Position numbers and translations under genes: made by a program
Notes under the pieces: generated by a model
What the model was told of the DNA's origin: nothing
Database searches by the model: none
What the model saw: the letters and a program-made list of their open reading frames with translations, nothing else
Assembly: GCA_030432655.1 (NCBI GenBank)
Contig: JAUILA010000003.1
Coordinates: 1 to 64,000, forward strand
DNA length: 64,000 bases
Source of the DNA: Bacteroidia bacterium
GTDB lineage: Bacteria; Bacteroidota; Bacteroidia; Cytophagales; Cyclobacteriaceae
Reading direction: 5' to 3'
Shown: piece by piece, positions 17,784 to 27,184 of the stretch
Layout: every line of letters starts with the position of its first letter
Position numbering within the stretch: position 1 is the first letter of the stretch

Positions 17784-17831
17784 CCCCTCAAAGAGGGGCA
17801 CAAAGATAGATTTATATATGTTTAAAAACAA
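17784..17831 (-). promoter_or_regulatory. Promoter of rplM operon with palindrome at the start site
   Basis: Minus-strand TTG (17829-17831), a 20-bp spacer and TATCTTTG (17801-17808) match the Bacteroidota -33/-7 promoter closely. Directly downstream, a perfect 6-bp palindrome with 3-base loop (CCCCTC / GAGGGG, 17784-17798) covers the expected transcription start and could be an operator or a 5' hairpin in the message. Confidence 0.7.
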
Positions 17832-17868
17832 CAACCCCACTTAAATATTTGGGTCAGGACCGGTTACC

Positions 17869-18585
17869 TCACCGGTTTTTGGAAAGCTGGCTGACTAAAA
17901 CGCGAAAATCCTTGGGGTAAGGGGCCTGAACTTTCAGCTTTTCACCTTTTTCCGTTTCAAATCCGATCGATTCCGCATGGAGGGCAATCCGCTTAATCAG
18001 CGGCTGTTCCTCCTCTCCTTTTTTTATATTAAACCGGCGTTTCACCGATGACAGATAAAAGTCTTCGCCTCCGTAGGAATGATCCGACAATATGGGCGAC
18101 TTCAGCCAGGCAAGATGAATCCTGATCTGATGCATGCGCCCGGTCAGGGGCCTGCATTCGACCAGGGTGGTACTTCTAAAAACTTTCATTGTATCAAACC
18201 GGGTAACCGCCTCCTTTCCTTCACGGAAATCAATATTCACCCCACCACTTGAATTTTTGCGGATCGGCGCTTCCACCACCTTATCTTTATATTCCTGCAG
18301 GCCACTCACCACGGCATGGTAAACCTTCTCCACTTTTCGCTCCTGCAACTGCAGGGACATGTGCCGGTAAGCTTCCGGATTCCGGGCAATTACCAGCACC
18401 CCCGAAGTCTCCTTATCCAGCCGGTGGCATACCTGTGCACCATCATCATACTCACGCGCAATGGAAAGCATATTCACCGGGCTTGACCGGTCTTCCAGGG
18501 TGGAGATCAGCGGCGGCTTATTAATAAATATGTAATCATCAGTTTCCCGGAGAATTAGATCCGGAAAGGAAAGTCGTTTTGACAT
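17869..18585 (-). CDS. RluA-family RNA pseudouridine synthase
   Basis: Converts uridine to pseudouridine in rRNA or tRNA; the target base cannot be told from sequence. The catalytic motif HRLDKETSGVLVIA places the nucleophilic Asp at about residue 57. GRMHQIRIHLA and PILSDHSYGG are further family motifs. The product has no N-terminal S4 domain, as in RluA-type small members. I start it at ATG 18585 (MSKRLSF), 238 aa, because an upstream frame extension runs through the promoter element. Confidence 0.9.
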   Translation of the reverse strand: MSKRLSFPDLILRETDDYIFINKPPLISTLEDRSSPVNMLSIAREYDDGAQVCHRLDKETSGVLVIARNPEAYRHMSLQLQERKVEKVYHAVVSGLQEYKDKVVEAPIRKNSSGGVNIDFREGKEAVTRFDTMKVFRSTTLVECRPLTGRMHQIRIHLAWLKSPILSDHSYGGEDFYLSSVKRRFNIKKGEEEQPLIKRIALHAESIGFETEKGEKLKVQAPYPKDFRVLVSQLSKNR

Positions 18586-18589
18586 GAGG

Positions 18590-18597
18590 CAAAGATA
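18590..18597 (-). promoter_or_regulatory. -7 element immediately upstream of the pseudouridine synthase
   Basis: Minus-strand TATCTTTG ends 4 bases before the ATG, so the message would be nearly leaderless. This also supports the chosen start codon. Confidence 0.55.
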
Positions 18598-18627
18598 CGC
18601 AATCGGCAAATGGCGAAGGCTATCGGA

Positions 18628-19683
18628 TCAATATTCCTCTTCTTCTGCCACCATACCAGCCCGTGGCAACTTAAACCTGAATACACTGCCTTCTCCCACT
18701 TTGCTGGTTACTTCAACCTTTGAATCATGTCCCTCCATAATATGCTTCACAATTGCCAGCCCAAGTCCTGTACCGCCCTTCTCCCTGGACCTGCTTTTGT
18801 CCACCCGGTAAAACCGTTCAAAAATCCGGTGTACATCCTTTTCAGGAATTCCCTCTCCCGTATCCCGGACACTGGTTTCCACAAAACCATCGAGAATACG
18901 GAAACCTACTGTAATGCTGCTTTTTTCATTGCTGTACTTCACTGCATTACTGATCAGGTTAGTGAGCACCTGGTTGATCCGCTGCCAGTCGGCATGCACG
19001 ATGACCTCATCCGGGGTATCCTTGCTGAACTGCATGGTGATCTTCTTTTTATCAGCCTTATTCTCAAACTGGTCAAATACCTCTTCCGTCAGGGCTTTTA
19101 TGTCAAAATCTTCCTGATGCATTTTAATTTCACCCGTCTCGATCTGCGATAAGGTCAGCAGGTCCTGAACCAGGATGTCCAGTCCGTCGAGGCTCTTGGC
19201 TGCTTTTTTAAGAAAGCGCGTCCGTACATTCTTGTCCTTTACTGCTCCGTCCAGCAGTGTATGAACAAATCCCTGGGCCGCGAAGATCGGCGTCTTCAGC
19301 TCATGGCTGACATCGGCGATAAATTCCTTCCGGAATGCCTCCATTTTCTTCAATTCATCAATCTCCCGCTGTTTTAGCTGGACGAATTGCCGGATGTCTT
19401 CATTGATCTGTTTAAGCGGGTTAAGCGGACTCGGACGATCTTCATCCAGTCCGGAAGGCCCCTGCCGCAGTTTGTGGAACATATTATAGATCTTGTTGAT
19501 TTCCCGGAAAATCAGGAATTCCAGCACAACATAAATAAGTATATAGGAGGCTGAAAGGGCAATGAAGAACGTCACGACGAGCGCATTGCGTGTTACTTCT
19601 TCAAAAAGGGAAAGAAATGCCGTGGTTACCCCCGCGATACACAACGCCAGCAACAATGCGATAACACGGGGACTTTTAATCAT
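18628..19683 (-). CDS. PhoR-like membrane sensor histidine kinase
   Basis: A 351-residue inner-membrane kinase with two adjacent membrane segments (about 7-27 and 34-58) and almost no periplasmic loop, so the signal may be sensed within the membrane or through a partner. The dimerisation and phosphoacceptor domain has FIADVSHELKTP with His127. The ATPase domain has the N box (NQVLTNLISNAVKYS), DTGEGIPEKD and GGTGLGLAIVKHIM. It follows its response regulator by 3 bases. The architecture resembles a short PhoR; the phosphate link is inferred only from the pair's similarity. Confidence 0.9.
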   Translation of the reverse strand: MIKSPRVIALLLALCIAGVTTAFLSLFEEVTRNALVVTFFIALSASYILIYVVLEFLIFREINKIYNMFHKLRQGPSGLDEDRPSPLNPLKQINEDIRQFVQLKQREIDELKKMEAFRKEFIADVSHELKTPIFAAQGFVHTLLDGAVKDKNVRTRFLKKAAKSLDGLDILVQDLLTLSQIETGEIKMHQEDFDIKALTEEVFDQFENKADKKKITMQFSKDTPDEVIVHADWQRINQVLTNLISNAVKYSNEKSSITVGFRILDGFVETSVRDTGEGIPEKDVHRIFERFYRVDKSRSREKGGTGLGLAIVKHIMEGHDSKVEVTSKVGEGSVFRFKLPRAGMVAEEEEY

Positions 19684-19686
19684 GTC

Positions 19687-20376
19687 CTATGCGGCATTAA
19701 ACTTATAGCCGACGCCCTTGACGGTCTTGATGTATTCATCACCGATCTTTTCCCTGACTTTCCTAACGTGAACGTCCACGGTTCGTGCCAGGACATATAC
19801 ATCCGACCCCCAGATATTCTGAAGCAATTCATCACGGCCGAATACCTTATTTGGATTTTGGGCAAGGAAATAAAGCAATTCAAATTCTTTTTTCGGAAGG
19901 GTGATCTCCTCATCTTTCATACGGATGGTGTAGCTGGAACGATCAATGACCATGTCACCAAAACTGATCTGGTTGCTTACAGACTTCTTCTTTTTGTCCC
20001 GGCGGAACAAGGCATTGATCCTGCTCATCAGCGCACGCGGCTTAATCGGTTTGGTAATGTAGTCATCGGCACCGACGTCAAAGGCAGCCACTTCAGAATA
20101 CTCTTCAGACCGGGCGGTCAGAAAAATGATAAAGGTTTGTGCCAGTTCAGGAATCTCGCGGATCTGACGGCAGGTTTCCACGCCATCCTGCTTTGGCATC
20201 ATTATATCCAGGAGAATGAGGTCAGGCTGGAATTTCCTGGCAATACCAATTGCTTTTTCCCCGTCCAGTGCGGTCTTTACCTCATATCCCTGCTTTTCAA
20301 GATTGTATTTGAGAAGTTCAAGAATGGATTCTTCGTCATCAACAACAAGCACCCGTTGGCTCGGCTTGCTTCCCAT
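19687..20376 (-). CDS. PhoB/OmpR-type response regulator
   Basis: Two-component DNA-binding regulator, 229 aa. The receiver domain has the acidic pair Asp13-Asp14, the phosphoacceptor Asp57 in LILLDIMMPKQDG and Lys in YITKPIKP. The C-terminal winged helix includes LPKKEFELLYFLAQNPNKVFGRDELLQNIWG and RTVDVHVRKVREKIG, typical of OmpR/PhoB. It precedes the histidine kinase gene, almost certainly its partner. Confidence 0.93.
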   Translation of the reverse strand: MGSKPSQRVLVVDDEESILELLKYNLEKQGYEVKTALDGEKAIGIARKFQPDLILLDIMMPKQDGVETCRQIREIPELAQTFIIFLTARSEEYSEVAAFDVGADDYITKPIKPRALMSRINALFRRDKKKKSVSNQISFGDMVIDRSSYTIRMKDEEITLPKKEFELLYFLAQNPNKVFGRDELLQNIWGSDVYVLARTVDVHVRKVREKIGDEYIKTVKGVGYKFNAA

Positions 20377-20478
20377 AGGTTATAGATTTTTGATTACTCC
20401 GTGCTCGGATGAATTTAACAAAATTTAAAAGTATTTATAAATAAAGCCTTTTAAAAAAGGATTCGGCACATTTAACAA

Positions 20479-21270
20479 TTAATTAACGTTGCCTTTAACA
20501 AAGGTCTCGATATCCACCTCCACCGCGCCGACAAACATCTGGGCTTTAATTTTTAGTGGCACCTTGTTGATATCGTCTGATATCCAGACCCGTATGGAAT
20601 TTTCCCCGTCAAACAACCCATTCTCCGGCATAATGGGCGAGATCACAATCGACCGGATCTCCCCGAGTTTGGTCTTTACCAGCTCGCGGCCAACAATCCG
20701 GATTTTAAAATCGTAAAGTTCCTTATCAAAGAAGGCATTGACACGGATCACATCTCCATCGTCCAGGTTATTGAAGTCCAGTGTCCGCAGATAATAATAT
20801 CCGCTCACCAGATCCTGCACGTTTCCTGGAATCGGAAACTTTTCGGCCGGCTTCCAGACTTTTTTCTTTTTGTCAAAGGTTCGTACACTAGCTTCCCGGC
20901 GATTGTAATTAAAATCAACGATCTCGTTTTTACGGTATTTCCCTTCCTCGATATGCCTGTAAAATCGCTGTGGAACCACATTGCCCGTATCCAGGTAGGT
21001 ACCCCAGTTGTCCCTTATCCGCAGAAACAGGTCAAACATGCCGATGGATTCTCCGTAAACGTCGATCTTATAACATTTTTTCCCGTTAATGACATGAACC
21101 TGATCAGAGATAACCATGCGCGCATTTGCCGCGTTCACAAATCCGTAGTGAACCTTATAGGTTAGTTCCTCCCCGAGCCCGAAAACAATCCGGTCGCTCT
21201 GCGCCGGTTCTTCAGCCTGCACAGAAATCAAAAGGGCCTGCAGCCATACATATATATATACAGGTATCAC
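20479..21270 (-). CDS. DUF3108 domain protein, probably periplasmic
   Basis: A 263-residue protein with an N-terminal signal peptide (about residues 1-19, GTG start) and a DUF3108 beta-rich domain: GEELTYKVHYGFVNAANARMVI, LFLRIRDNWGTYLD, YRHIEEGKYRKNEIVDFNY and IRVWISDDINKVPLKIKAQM. The family is found in periplasm or outer membrane and is not well understood. It starts 3 bases after the metallopeptidase gene and is the last gene of a three-gene envelope unit. Confidence 0.82.
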   Translation of the reverse strand: MIPVYIYVWLQALLISVQAEEPAQSDRIVFGLGEELTYKVHYGFVNAANARMVISDQVHVINGKKCYKIDVYGESIGMFDLFLRIRDNWGTYLDTGNVVPQRFYRHIEEGKYRKNEIVDFNYNRREASVRTFDKKKKVWKPAEKFPIPGNVQDLVSGYYYLRTLDFNNLDDGDVIRVNAFFDKELYDFKIRIVGRELVKTKLGEIRSIVISPIMPENGLFDGENSIRVWISDDINKVPLKIKAQMFVGAVEVDIETFVKGNVN

Positions 21271-21273
21271 AAA

Positions 21274-22302
21274 TTAAAGAAACGGATGTTTTTGCTTTAA
21301 GTCACGGATCATGGCCTTAATATTTCCATTGTATTTTCTCTCATATAAAGAATCGAGATTACGTTGCTTTTCCCGGTATCTCATAAAGCTCATGAAAAAT
21401 GTATTATTCGGCAATTTTTCTCCCAATCGTTCCCTGATCTGGTAAGGAAAGGAGAATGATAAGGTGTCCAGGCTGTCAACAACCTTTCTTATTATACGGT
21501 TTTTTTCAACTTTCCATTGCGCCGTATCACCACCTGCCCGCAGACGTCCGTAGAAGGCTGACAAGGAATCCGCTCCCCGTAATACGTGCTGATAATAAAT
21601 TTCTTCGTCCTTAAGTTCCCGGATGTATGCGGACAGCTCCTGCGAATGTTCCCCGTATGTATCGGTCAGGAACTTTCTCGCACCCCGGTCTCCAATGAAA
21701 GAAGCCAGGTTTTCATTGAAGGTTACACTGTCTTTAATAAATATGGTTGCATGCGACAGTTCATGAATGATCAGGTTGGCGAGGTCGCCGGTGGATCTGT
21801 TGAGCATATTGCTGAGGATGGGGTCACGGAACCAGCCCAGCGTCGACCATCCTCCCACTGTACGTATGCCATACTCAAACCCTTCTGCCTCTACTTTCTC
21901 CGCCTCCTTAAGCGCCAGTTCCTCCCTGAAGAATCCCTTGTAAGGCACTTTTCCTACCACCGGAAAATCCCATTCCTTCTGGATAAACCCAAACGGACGG
22001 CTTCCGGTCACCACCCAGAGAACAGGTTTTCCCTGCTGATCGTACATTGATGTATAATTCTCCGTATCATTCAGCCCCAGGGAATCAATGGCATACTGTC
22101 TTACCTCCTGAATAAATATTAGTTTATTCTTAACGCTGTCTGGTGTAAGCGGATCTTCCAGATAATCCGCCACAGGGCGTGCATTCCAGACAATATTTAA
22201 CTGTCCTTTGCCCTGCCGGATTCCGTACAGGACGAGGTCACGGTACCAGATCAGCACTACAAGCACTATACCTCCCAGGACCAGGAATATCCGTTTGATC
22301 AT
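21274..22302 (-). CDS. Predicted zinc aminopeptidase (COG4324 type)
   Basis: A 342-residue protein with an N-terminal membrane anchor (about 4-20), facing the periplasm. The zinc motif HELSH is at residues 180-184, with a likely third ligand Glu in FNENLASF around 197. The segment VGGWSTLGWFRDPILSNML just upstream is the signature of the COG4324 predicted aminopeptidases. The substrate is unknown. Its ATG overlaps the beta-barrel gene stop by 4 bases and the DUF3108 gene follows after 3 bases, so the three are co-translated. Confidence 0.85.
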   Translation of the reverse strand: MIKRIFLVLGGIVLVVLIWYRDLVLYGIRQGKGQLNIVWNARPVADYLEDPLTPDSVKNKLIFIQEVRQYAIDSLGLNDTENYTSMYDQQGKPVLWVVTGSRPFGFIQKEWDFPVVGKVPYKGFFREELALKEAEKVEAEGFEYGIRTVGGWSTLGWFRDPILSNMLNRSTGDLANLIIHELSHATIFIKDSVTFNENLASFIGDRGARKFLTDTYGEHSQELSAYIRELKDEEIYYQHVLRGADSLSAFYGRLRAGGDTAQWKVEKNRIIRKVVDSLDTLSFSFPYQIRERLGEKLPNNTFFMSFMRYREKQRNLDSLYERKYNGNIKAMIRDLKQKHPFL

Positions 22303-23417
22303 TTCTTATTCTTATTTCCCAGTTTAAACTGGATGTCATAGACCAGGTAAAATCCCGCCGACCATTCAAACTCGTTGTCCGATAAATCAAGGAATGGTTC
22401 GCCCCGGATACCCAGATGCAGGCCGTCTGAAAGTTCGCGGTCATATAATAAACGAAAAAACAGCAGTTGACGATCTGTTCCAAAAGTTTCATCTGTATAG
22501 GAAATATTCTGGTACAGTTGCCCGCCAGCGGGAGAATAATAATCTTCTGACTTCCAGTAACTGATCATGAGGCCCAGGTTCATGGCGGATTCCACGAGCA
22601 GGTTGGCGTAAAATCCATCTCCGCTGTTAAAAGACTCAGGCAGGTCACCACCATCGGCGGCCGATGCAACGAAATAGGCATCGGTGGAAATTAACCGGAT
22701 TTTACCTGCCGGTGAGAACCACCATTTAAGACCGGCTGCCATGTTATAATAGGTAGCAACGGGCAGGTCAGTGGCGTCAATCTGACCGCCCTGATGAAAG
22801 GCCGAAGACTGAAGCAGCAAGGAAAATCCGCCGGCATTTTGTTGTATAAATTTATATTCACCGGAAAATCCGGCCAGTAATTCTTCCTGCTCCTCATCCC
22901 CGGCACTGATCGCATTTCTCCAGTCAATCCAGGCATCTATAAATAATTGGTCACTTTCCAGCCGGTACTGAAATCCATATTCCGGCCGGTTTTGGTTTAA
23001 TACATTCTCAAAATCAAAAAGCGGTTCGATCAGACGGTGTGACAACGTGCCCCGCAAGGTTCCGAATAAAATTCTATGGTTGCGCTTTTGATAGGATATG
23101 GTAAACGTCGGGAGAATCTGGTCAAAATCATCCTCGCCGAATGACTGGGCAAGATAGGCCCCTGCCTCAATACGCACATGGCGGCCGGCCTGCCAGGCCA
23201 CGAACGGGTTGAACTGGTATCCGAAGAGGGTGTACCCGTCAATATAATTGAAGTATTCATTATTACGCATGAAGCCCAGGGTCCTGAAACCGGCGTAAAA
23301 TCTTCCGGAATCAGCTTCATCATATACGCGCGGCCATTCCAGAAAGGAATTATTCAACTGTCCCATTGCCGGTAACGCAATGACCGTAAGAACTAATACT
23401 ATTGCATATCGCCTCAT
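22299..23417 (-). CDS. Predicted outer membrane beta-barrel protein, unknown family
   Basis: From ATG 23417 the 372-residue product begins MRRYAIVLVLTVIALPAMGQ, a clear signal peptide ending AMGQ. The rest is a series of alternating amphipathic, aromatic-rich strands (YFNYIDGYTLFGYQFNPFVAWQAG, LFFRLLYDRELSDGLHLGI, WSAGFYLVYDIQFKLG), as in porin-like barrels, with strand-like ends. I do not recognise the family. It is the first gene of the unit with the COG4324 peptidase and DUF3108 protein, divergent from recA. Confidence 0.75.
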   Translation of the reverse strand: MRRYAIVLVLTVIALPAMGQLNNSFLEWPRVYDEADSGRFYAGFRTLGFMRNNEYFNYIDGYTLFGYQFNPFVAWQAGRHVRIEAGAYLAQSFGEDDFDQILPTFTISYQKRNHRILFGTLRGTLSHRLIEPLFDFENVLNQNRPEYGFQYRLESDQLFIDAWIDWRNAISAGDEEQEELLAGFSGEYKFIQQNAGGFSLLLQSSAFHQGGQIDATDLPVATYYNMAAGLKWWFSPAGKIRLISTDAYFVASAADGGDLPESFNSGDGFYANLLVESAMNLGLMISYWKSEDYYSPAGGQLYQNISYTDETFGTDRQLLFFRLLYDRELSDGLHLGIRGEPFLDLSDNEFEWSAGFYLVYDIQFKLGNKNKK

Positions 23418-23459
23418 ACGGGATGCAATATAGGAACTAAGGTCGAAGACAGACAAATT

Positions 23460-23507
23460 CCTAAAATTTTTAGCAAAATTTTAGGCAGAATATTCTGACT
23501 AATTAGT
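23460..23507. promoter_or_regulatory. Three stacked palindromes in the recA divergent intergenic region
   Basis: A perfect inverted repeat CCTAAAATTTT-TAGC-AAAATTTTAGG (23460-23485) is followed by the palindromes AGAATATTCT (23487-23496) and ACTAATTAGT (23498-23507). They fill the 132-bp region between the beta-barrel gene and recA. They could be operators, perhaps for SOS control of recA, but no known LexA box is recognised. Confidence 0.5.
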
Positions 23508-23549
23508 AACTTCACCACGAAATTATCTTAGCAATCTAATCTGACGCAC

Positions 23550-24578
23550 ATGGCTGAAAAGGACGAAAAGTTAAAGGCACTACAGCTGACCATTGATAAA
23601 CTGGAAAAGACCTACGGAAAGGGTACGGTAATGAAATTAAGTGACGAGCGGGTGATTGATGTACCTGCCATTTCAACGGGATCGCTCGGTCTGGATATCG
23701 CCCTGGGCGTGGGTGGCATACCCCGTGGAAGGGTGATCGAGATTTACGGGCCTGAATCCTCCGGTAAAACCACGCTTTCAATGCACTGTATTGCGGAAGC
23801 CCAGCGAAACGGTGGACTGGCAGCATTTATCGATGCGGAGCATGCCTTTGATAAAATTTATGCGGAAAAACTGGGCATTGACACGGAGAATCTGCTTATA
23901 TCCCAGCCGGATAACGGAGAGCAGGCGCTGGAGATTGCCGAACACCTGATCCGTTCAGGCGCCATTGATATCATTGTTATTGATTCGGTTGCGGCCCTTG
24001 TTCCAAAAGGAGAGCTGGAAGGTGAAATGGGAGAAAGCAAGATGGGACTCCAGGCAAGGCTCATGTCACAGGCACTCCGGAAACTTACCGGTACTATTAA
24101 CAAAACCGGTTGTTCCTGTATATTCATCAACCAGCTGCGCGAAAAAATTGGTGTGATGTTCGGAAACCCGGAAACCACCACAGGTGGTAACGCCCTGAAA
24201 TTTTATTCCTCTGTCCGGCTTGATATCAGAAGGATCGGTCAGATTAAGGAAGGCGCCAACGATGTGACAGGAAACCGTACCCGCGTGAAAGTGGTGAAAA
24301 ACAAAGTTGCCCCGCCATTCAAAGTGGTTGAATTTGATATCATGTACGGCAAGGGTATTTCAAAAGTCGGAGAGATCATTGATATCGGGGTCGAACTGGA
24401 CATAATCAAAAAGGCCGGTTCGTGGTTCAGCTATGGAGAAAATAAATTAGGTCAGGGACGGGATGCGGTTAAGACCCTGCTCGAAGATAACCCTGAATTG
24501 ATGGAAGAGATCGAAGGAAAGATCAAGGCAAAAATTAAGGGAGAAGATCTTGAGGAGCCTATTCCAGCTCAGGAATGA
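23550..24578 (+). CDS. recA: Recombinase RecA
   Basis: Central homologous recombination and SOS co-protease ATPase. The 342-residue product has Walker [12 protein letters not shown] near residue 70, [21 protein letters not shown], the L2 region with [37 protein letters not shown], and a short acidic tail. Start ATG 23550. A separate transcription unit with its own terminator. The divergent intergenic region holds three palindromes. Confidence 0.98.
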   Translation: MAEKDEKLKALQLTIDKLEKTYGKGTVMKLSDERVIDVPAISTGSLGLDIALGVGGIPRGRVIEIYGPESSGKTTLSMHCIAEAQRNGGLAAFIDAEHAFDKIYAEKLGIDTENLLISQPDNGEQALEIAEHLIRSGAIDIIVIDSVAALVPKGELEGEMGESKMGLQARLMSQALRKLTGTINKTGCSCIFINQLREKIGVMFGNPETTTGGNALKFYSSVRLDIRRIGQIKEGANDVTGNRTRVKVVKNKVAPPFKVVEFDIMYGKGISKVGEIIDIGVELDIIKKAGSWFSYGENKLGQGRDAVKTLLEDNPELMEEIEGKIKAKIKGEDLEEPIPAQE

Positions 24579-24623
24579 TATAAGATGTCATGAGGCTCAA
24601 TACATACGCTTCAAACTAGTAAG

Positions 24624-24660
24624 ATGCACATACTTGGTTACATGTATGTGCATTTTTTGT
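24624..24660 (+). terminator. Rho-independent terminator of recA
   Basis: Perfect 10-bp stem ATGCACATAC / GTATGTGCAT (24624-24633 and 24644-24653) with a 10-base loop, followed by a T tract, about 45 bases after the recA stop. Confidence 0.85.
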
Positions 24661-24743
24661 GCGTTCATATAGCATGAATCTGATTACATCCGGACTGTAT
24701 CAGAACTACAAGTTGATGTATGCGGTATCGTGTTTTCTGACGA

Positions 24744-26006
24744 TTACTTCGCGCGGATAGCAATAACGGGATCAAGACGCGACGCATTGGCCGCCGGCAC
24801 GATCCCGGAGATCATTCCGATAACGGTAGAAACACCCAGGCCGATAAGTATATTCCGGAAGGAAAGAGTGATTTCCAGGTTGCCCACAGGGATAAAGGTG
24901 ATCAGGTAAACCAGGAACAATCCGGCAAGTCCGCCGATAATACTCAGGAATATGGATTCAAACAGAAACTGAAAGAGAATAAAGTAGTTTTTCGCCCCGA
25001 GGCTTTTCTGCAGACCGATGATTGGGGTACGTTCTTTTACCGAAACGAACATGATATTCGCAATGCCAAAACCGCCGATGAGTATCGCAAATCCTCCAAT
25101 AATAGCCCCGGCAAATCCAAGTACGTTGAAAATACTGTCAATAATCGCACCCACGGCTTCGGGCCGGTTTATAGCAAAATTATCCTTCTCTGCCGGTCTT
25201 AGTGTGCGAAGGTTTCTCATGATCCCGGTAACTTCATTTTCCAGTTCAATGAACCCCTCATCGCCTTCAATCCCTTTCAGGGCAACATATGATTCGATCT
25301 CCCGGTTACTGCCTGTACCTGTCTGGTAGAGCTTTCGGAATGAATTGTAGGGTATAACAGCCGCATTATCATTGGTGGGCCCGAACAACCCCTCCCCTTC
25401 AAATTCTAGTACACCGATTACCACAAATTTCAGGTTACGTATTTTTACATCCTTACCCACGGCCAGGGATGGGGAGCCGAAAAGGTCCGTAGCAATGCGG
25501 TTACCAATTATTGCCACATTGCGGCCGGCTTCAGATTCTGTAGGGGTAAAATAACGACCTTCCTCTATCTTGACCTCGGAAGTGTTGGAATAACCATAGC
25601 TGACACCGCCCAGGTTAATATCTGAAACGCTGCTGTTTCCGCTTTTAACCACAATACCTCCCCGGTTGGCACCTATGCTTATGGCCGTGGCATTCTGCAG
25701 GTTATCTTCCAGCACGCGGTATTCAAAATAACTCATGGTTGGCCTGTTGATATATTCCCACCACCTGTAAACTCCGTCGGCTTCAGGGGTAAATGGCTGA
25801 CGGGTCACATACAGGATATCGCTGCCAAGAAAGCTCAGGCTATCCTTAATATTATCTTCCAGGGAATCGATCAGCGTGAATACCGTGATTATGGAAAATA
25901 TCCCAACGGTCACACCCAGCAAGGAAAGGATTGTACGTAACAGATTGGTTTTCAATGCCGTCCAGGCAAAGAGAAAACTTTCCATTATTAATTTTAAAAC
26001 TTCCAT
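24744..26006 (-). CDS. ABC transporter permease, MacB/FtsX type
   Basis: A 420-residue permease with one N-terminal membrane helix (LLRTILSLLGVTVGIFSIITVF), a large periplasmic MacB core domain of about 240 residues (SDILYVTRQPF through DNFAINRPE), and three C-terminal helices of the FtsX domain (FGIANIMFVSVKERTPIIGLQKSLGA). Such subunits work with a LolD/MacB-type ATPase to move lipoproteins, peptides or toxins across the envelope; no ATPase gene is adjacent. The start is ATG 26006 (MEVLKLI) or the ATG at 25985; the TTG further up is unlikely. Confidence 0.88.
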   Translation of the reverse strand: MEVLKLIMESFLFAWTALKTNLLRTILSLLGVTVGIFSIITVFTLIDSLEDNIKDSLSFLGSDILYVTRQPFTPEADGVYRWWEYINRPTMSYFEYRVLEDNLQNATAISIGANRGGIVVKSGNSSVSDINLGGVSYGYSNTSEVKIEEGRYFTPTESEAGRNVAIIGNRIATDLFGSPSLAVGKDVKIRNLKFVVIGVLEFEGEGLFGPTNDNAAVIPYNSFRKLYQTGTGSNREIESYVALKGIEGDEGFIELENEVTGIMRNLRTLRPAEKDNFAINRPEAVGAIIDSIFNVLGFAGAIIGGFAILIGGFGIANIMFVSVKERTPIIGLQKSLGAKNYFILFQFLFESIFLSIIGGLAGLFLVYLITFIPVGNLEITLSFRNILIGLGVSTVIGMISGIVPAANASRLDPVIAIRAK

Positions 26007-26071
26007 ATCAGGCAATTACACCAATCCTAAAAGTATTCCTCAATTACACCTAAATAATTCAAAGGAATCCA

Positions 26072-26079
26072 TATTTTTG
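26072..26079 (+). promoter_or_regulatory. -7 promoter element for queA-ispD
   Basis: TATTTTTG matches TAnnTTTG, 49 bases before the queA ATG. No clear -33 TTG. Confidence 0.4.
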
Positions 26080-26128
26080 CAAGCTGTAATTTCAGCAAAA
26101 CTGGTTATTTAATACCGTAATATTAAAT

Positions 26129-27175
26129 ATGAAACTCTCAGAATTCAAGTTCGAACTCCCTAGTGGGTTAATTCCATTGTATCCGGTTGAAAATCGGGAT
26201 GAATCTCGCCTAATGGTCATTCACCGTGACACTGGTGAAATTGAACATAAAATTTTCAAAGATGTTGTTGAATATTTCGAAGAAGGAGACGTGTTGGTCG
26301 GCAACGACACGCAGGTTTTCCCGGCTCGTTTATACGGCAATAAAGAAAAAACCGGCGCAAAGATCGAGGTCTTTTTGCTTCGCGAACTGAACGAAGAGCT
26401 TCACCTCTGGGATGTACTAGTAGATCCTGCCAGGAAGATCCGGGTTGGCAACAAATTATATTTCGGGGAAGGTGACCTAGTAGCTGAGGTTATTGATAAT
26501 ACAACTTCCCGCGGTCGAACCATTCGCTTCCTGTTTGACGGAACCGATGAAGAATTTTACAAGACCATTGACACACTTGGGGAGACCCCTCTTCCTAAAT
26601 ACATCAAGCGTTCGGCAGAGCCTGAAGATCGTGAACGTTTTCAAACGATTTACGCCAAGCACAAGGGAGCTGTAGCGGCACCGACAGCCGGCATGCATTT
26701 TACCGAGCAGTTACTGAAACGATTGGTCATTAAGGGTATTGACCGGACAAATATTACCCTTCACATTGGCCTGGGCACATTTCGTCCGGTAGATGTGGAG
26801 GATCTCACTAAGCATAAGATGGATTCTGAGAATTTCAGGGTAACTGCAGAAACCGCGGACATGGTGAATAACGTCCTGGATAACAAACAGCGCGTATGTG
26901 CTGTGGGAACTACCTCTATGCGGGCACTGGAATCGGCAGTATCTGCCAGTGGCAGGCTTAAAGCAAAAGAAGGATGGACGGACAAATTCATTTTCCCTCC
27001 CTATGAATTCAAGATCTGCAATGCCATGATCACCAACTTTCATATGCCGGAGTCCACCCTGTTGATGATGGCTTGTGCATTTGGAGGCTATGACCTTATT
27101 ATGAATGCATATGAAATTGCCAAAAAGGAAAAATACCGTTTCCTTACTTATGGCGATGCGATGCTCATTCTCTGA
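26129..27175 (+). CDS. queA: S-adenosylmethionine:tRNA ribosyltransferase-isomerase QueA
   Basis: Transfers and isomerises the ribosyl part of SAM onto preQ1 in tRNA to make epoxyqueuosine at position 34. The 348-residue product has [49 protein letters not shown] and the [11 protein letters not shown] segment, all conserved in QueA. It is followed 9 bases later by ispD on the same strand. Confidence 0.96.
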   Translation: MKLSEFKFELPSGLIPLYPVENRDESRLMVIHRDTGEIEHKIFKDVVEYFEEGDVLVGNDTQVFPARLYGNKEKTGAKIEVFLLRELNEELHLWDVLVDPARKIRVGNKLYFGEGDLVAEVIDNTTSRGRTIRFLFDGTDEEFYKTIDTLGETPLPKYIKRSAEPEDRERFQTIYAKHKGAVAAPTAGMHFTEQLLKRLVIKGIDRTNITLHIGLGTFRPVDVEDLTKHKMDSENFRVTAETADMVNNVLDNKQRVCAVGTTSMRALESAVSASGRLKAKEGWTDKFIFPPYEFKICNAMITNFHMPESTLLMMACAFGGYDLIMNAYEIAKKEKYRFLTYGDAMLIL

Positions 27176-27184
27176 CAGGCGGCT

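Noticed and set aside
24744-26006. Membership of this permease in a macAB-tolC operon
   Set aside because: Neither membrane fusion protein nor ATPase nor TolC gene is adjacent.
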